Assembly (NCBI GenBank): GCA_900551535.1
Contig: URWJ01000082.1
Span: forward strand, 1-6,533
Reading direction: 5' to 3'
Length of the DNA: 6,533 bases
Source of the DNA: an uncultured Granulicatella sp.
GTDB lineage: Bacteria > Bacillota > Bacilli > Lactobacillales > Aerococcaceae
Below, piece after piece: positions 6,429-6,533 of the stretch (position 1 is its first letter; each line of letters starts with the position of its first letter). The notes under the pieces were generated by a model. That model saw only the letters and a program-made list of their open reading frames with translations. It did not search any database and was not told the DNA's origin. The position numbers and the translations under genes were made by a program.

Positions 6429-6493
6429 GCACGATACGTGCCCTGATATTGCCCTAGCAAACTAGGAAGGGGCCATGGTTTTTCCACAGCCCC
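6429..6493 (-). ncRNA. Folded 5' leader of udp (three hairpins)
   Basis: Three stems follow one another in the transcribed direction. P1 is GGGGCTGTGG with CCATGGCCCC around an AAAAA loop (6469-6493), 10 bp including two G-U pairs. P2 is CCTAG-TTTG-CTAGG (6453-6466). P3 is GCACG-TAT-CGTGC (6429-6441), directly before the udp ribosome binding site. The two G-U pairs of P1 would be mismatches on the plus strand, so the fold fits minus-strand RNA. The junction CTTCCT (6464-6469) is complementary to AGGAAG of the Shine-Dalgarno (6417-6422). No U-tract follows P1, so it is not a typical terminator. I do not recognise a riboswitch class; a cis-acting regulator is inference. Confidence 0.45.
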
Positions 6494-6527
6494 AGATAGG
6501 AGGATGATGACAAATCTTCATCAAATA

Positions 6528-6533
6528 ATTATG
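6528..6533 (-). promoter_or_regulatory. Possible -10 element of the udp-deoC promoter
   Basis: The minus strand at the window edge reads CATAAT, one base from the consensus TATAAT. It would start a leader of about 110 nt containing the three hairpins. The -35 region is outside the window, so this is only a candidate. Confidence 0.2.

Noticed and set aside
6469..6493. The P1 hairpin as an intrinsic terminator of a gene to the right
   Set aside because: The stem is strong, but it is followed by TTCCTAG with no real U-tract on the minus strand and by AGATAGG on the plus strand.
6498..6533. Plus-strand AGGAGG followed by ATGATG, as if a divergent gene began at the right edge
   Set aside because: The ATGs are zero and three bases from the motif, too close for normal initiation, the next ATG is too far, and only about 30 bases remain, so nothing can be confirmed.

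Overview
The window reads as chromosomal DNA from a low-GC Firmicute, most likely a member of Lactobacillales. The reasons are the RpoB/RpoC sequences, which as I remember them lie closer to Enterococcus-type than to Bacillus proteins, the strong AGGAGG-type ribosome binding sites, and the A/T-rich codon choice. Genus is not resolved; Carnobacteriaceae or Enterococcaceae relatives are my best guess. All genes lie on the minus strand, so transcription runs from right to left.

In transcription order: (1) 6411-6533 holds a short leader with three predicted hairpins; (2) udp, a uridine phosphorylase (5637-6410), is followed after 14 nt by deoC, deoxyribose-phosphate aldolase (4951-5622); together they form a two-gene nucleoside-catabolism unit; (3) a 13-bp intrinsic terminator (4885-4921) closes that unit; (4) a near-consensus sigma-A promoter for rpoB (TTGACG, 17 bp, TATAAT) lies inside the same terminator DNA; (5) a leader of about 229 nt (4641-4869) contains a candidate attenuator hairpin with a nine-U tract; (6) rpoB (999-4640, 1213 codons, TTG start); (7) a 51-nt gap with a small hairpin; (8) the first 315 codons of rpoC (1-947, TTG start), which continues off the left edge.

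Udp releases (deoxy)ribose 1-phosphate from uracil nucleosides. DeoC cleaves deoxyribose 5-phosphate to acetaldehyde and glyceraldehyde 3-phosphate. The mutase that links the two steps (DeoB) is not in the window. RpoB and RpoC are the two large catalytic subunits of RNA polymerase. The two units are functionally unrelated, but the end of one and the promoter of the next share the same bases.

I find no mobile element, CRISPR array, tRNA or rRNA, and no clearly novel gene system. The coding content is ordinary housekeeping. The points worth a second look are in the non-coding DNA: the terminator/promoter overlap, the possible rpoB attenuator, and the folded udp leader that could mask the udp ribosome binding site.
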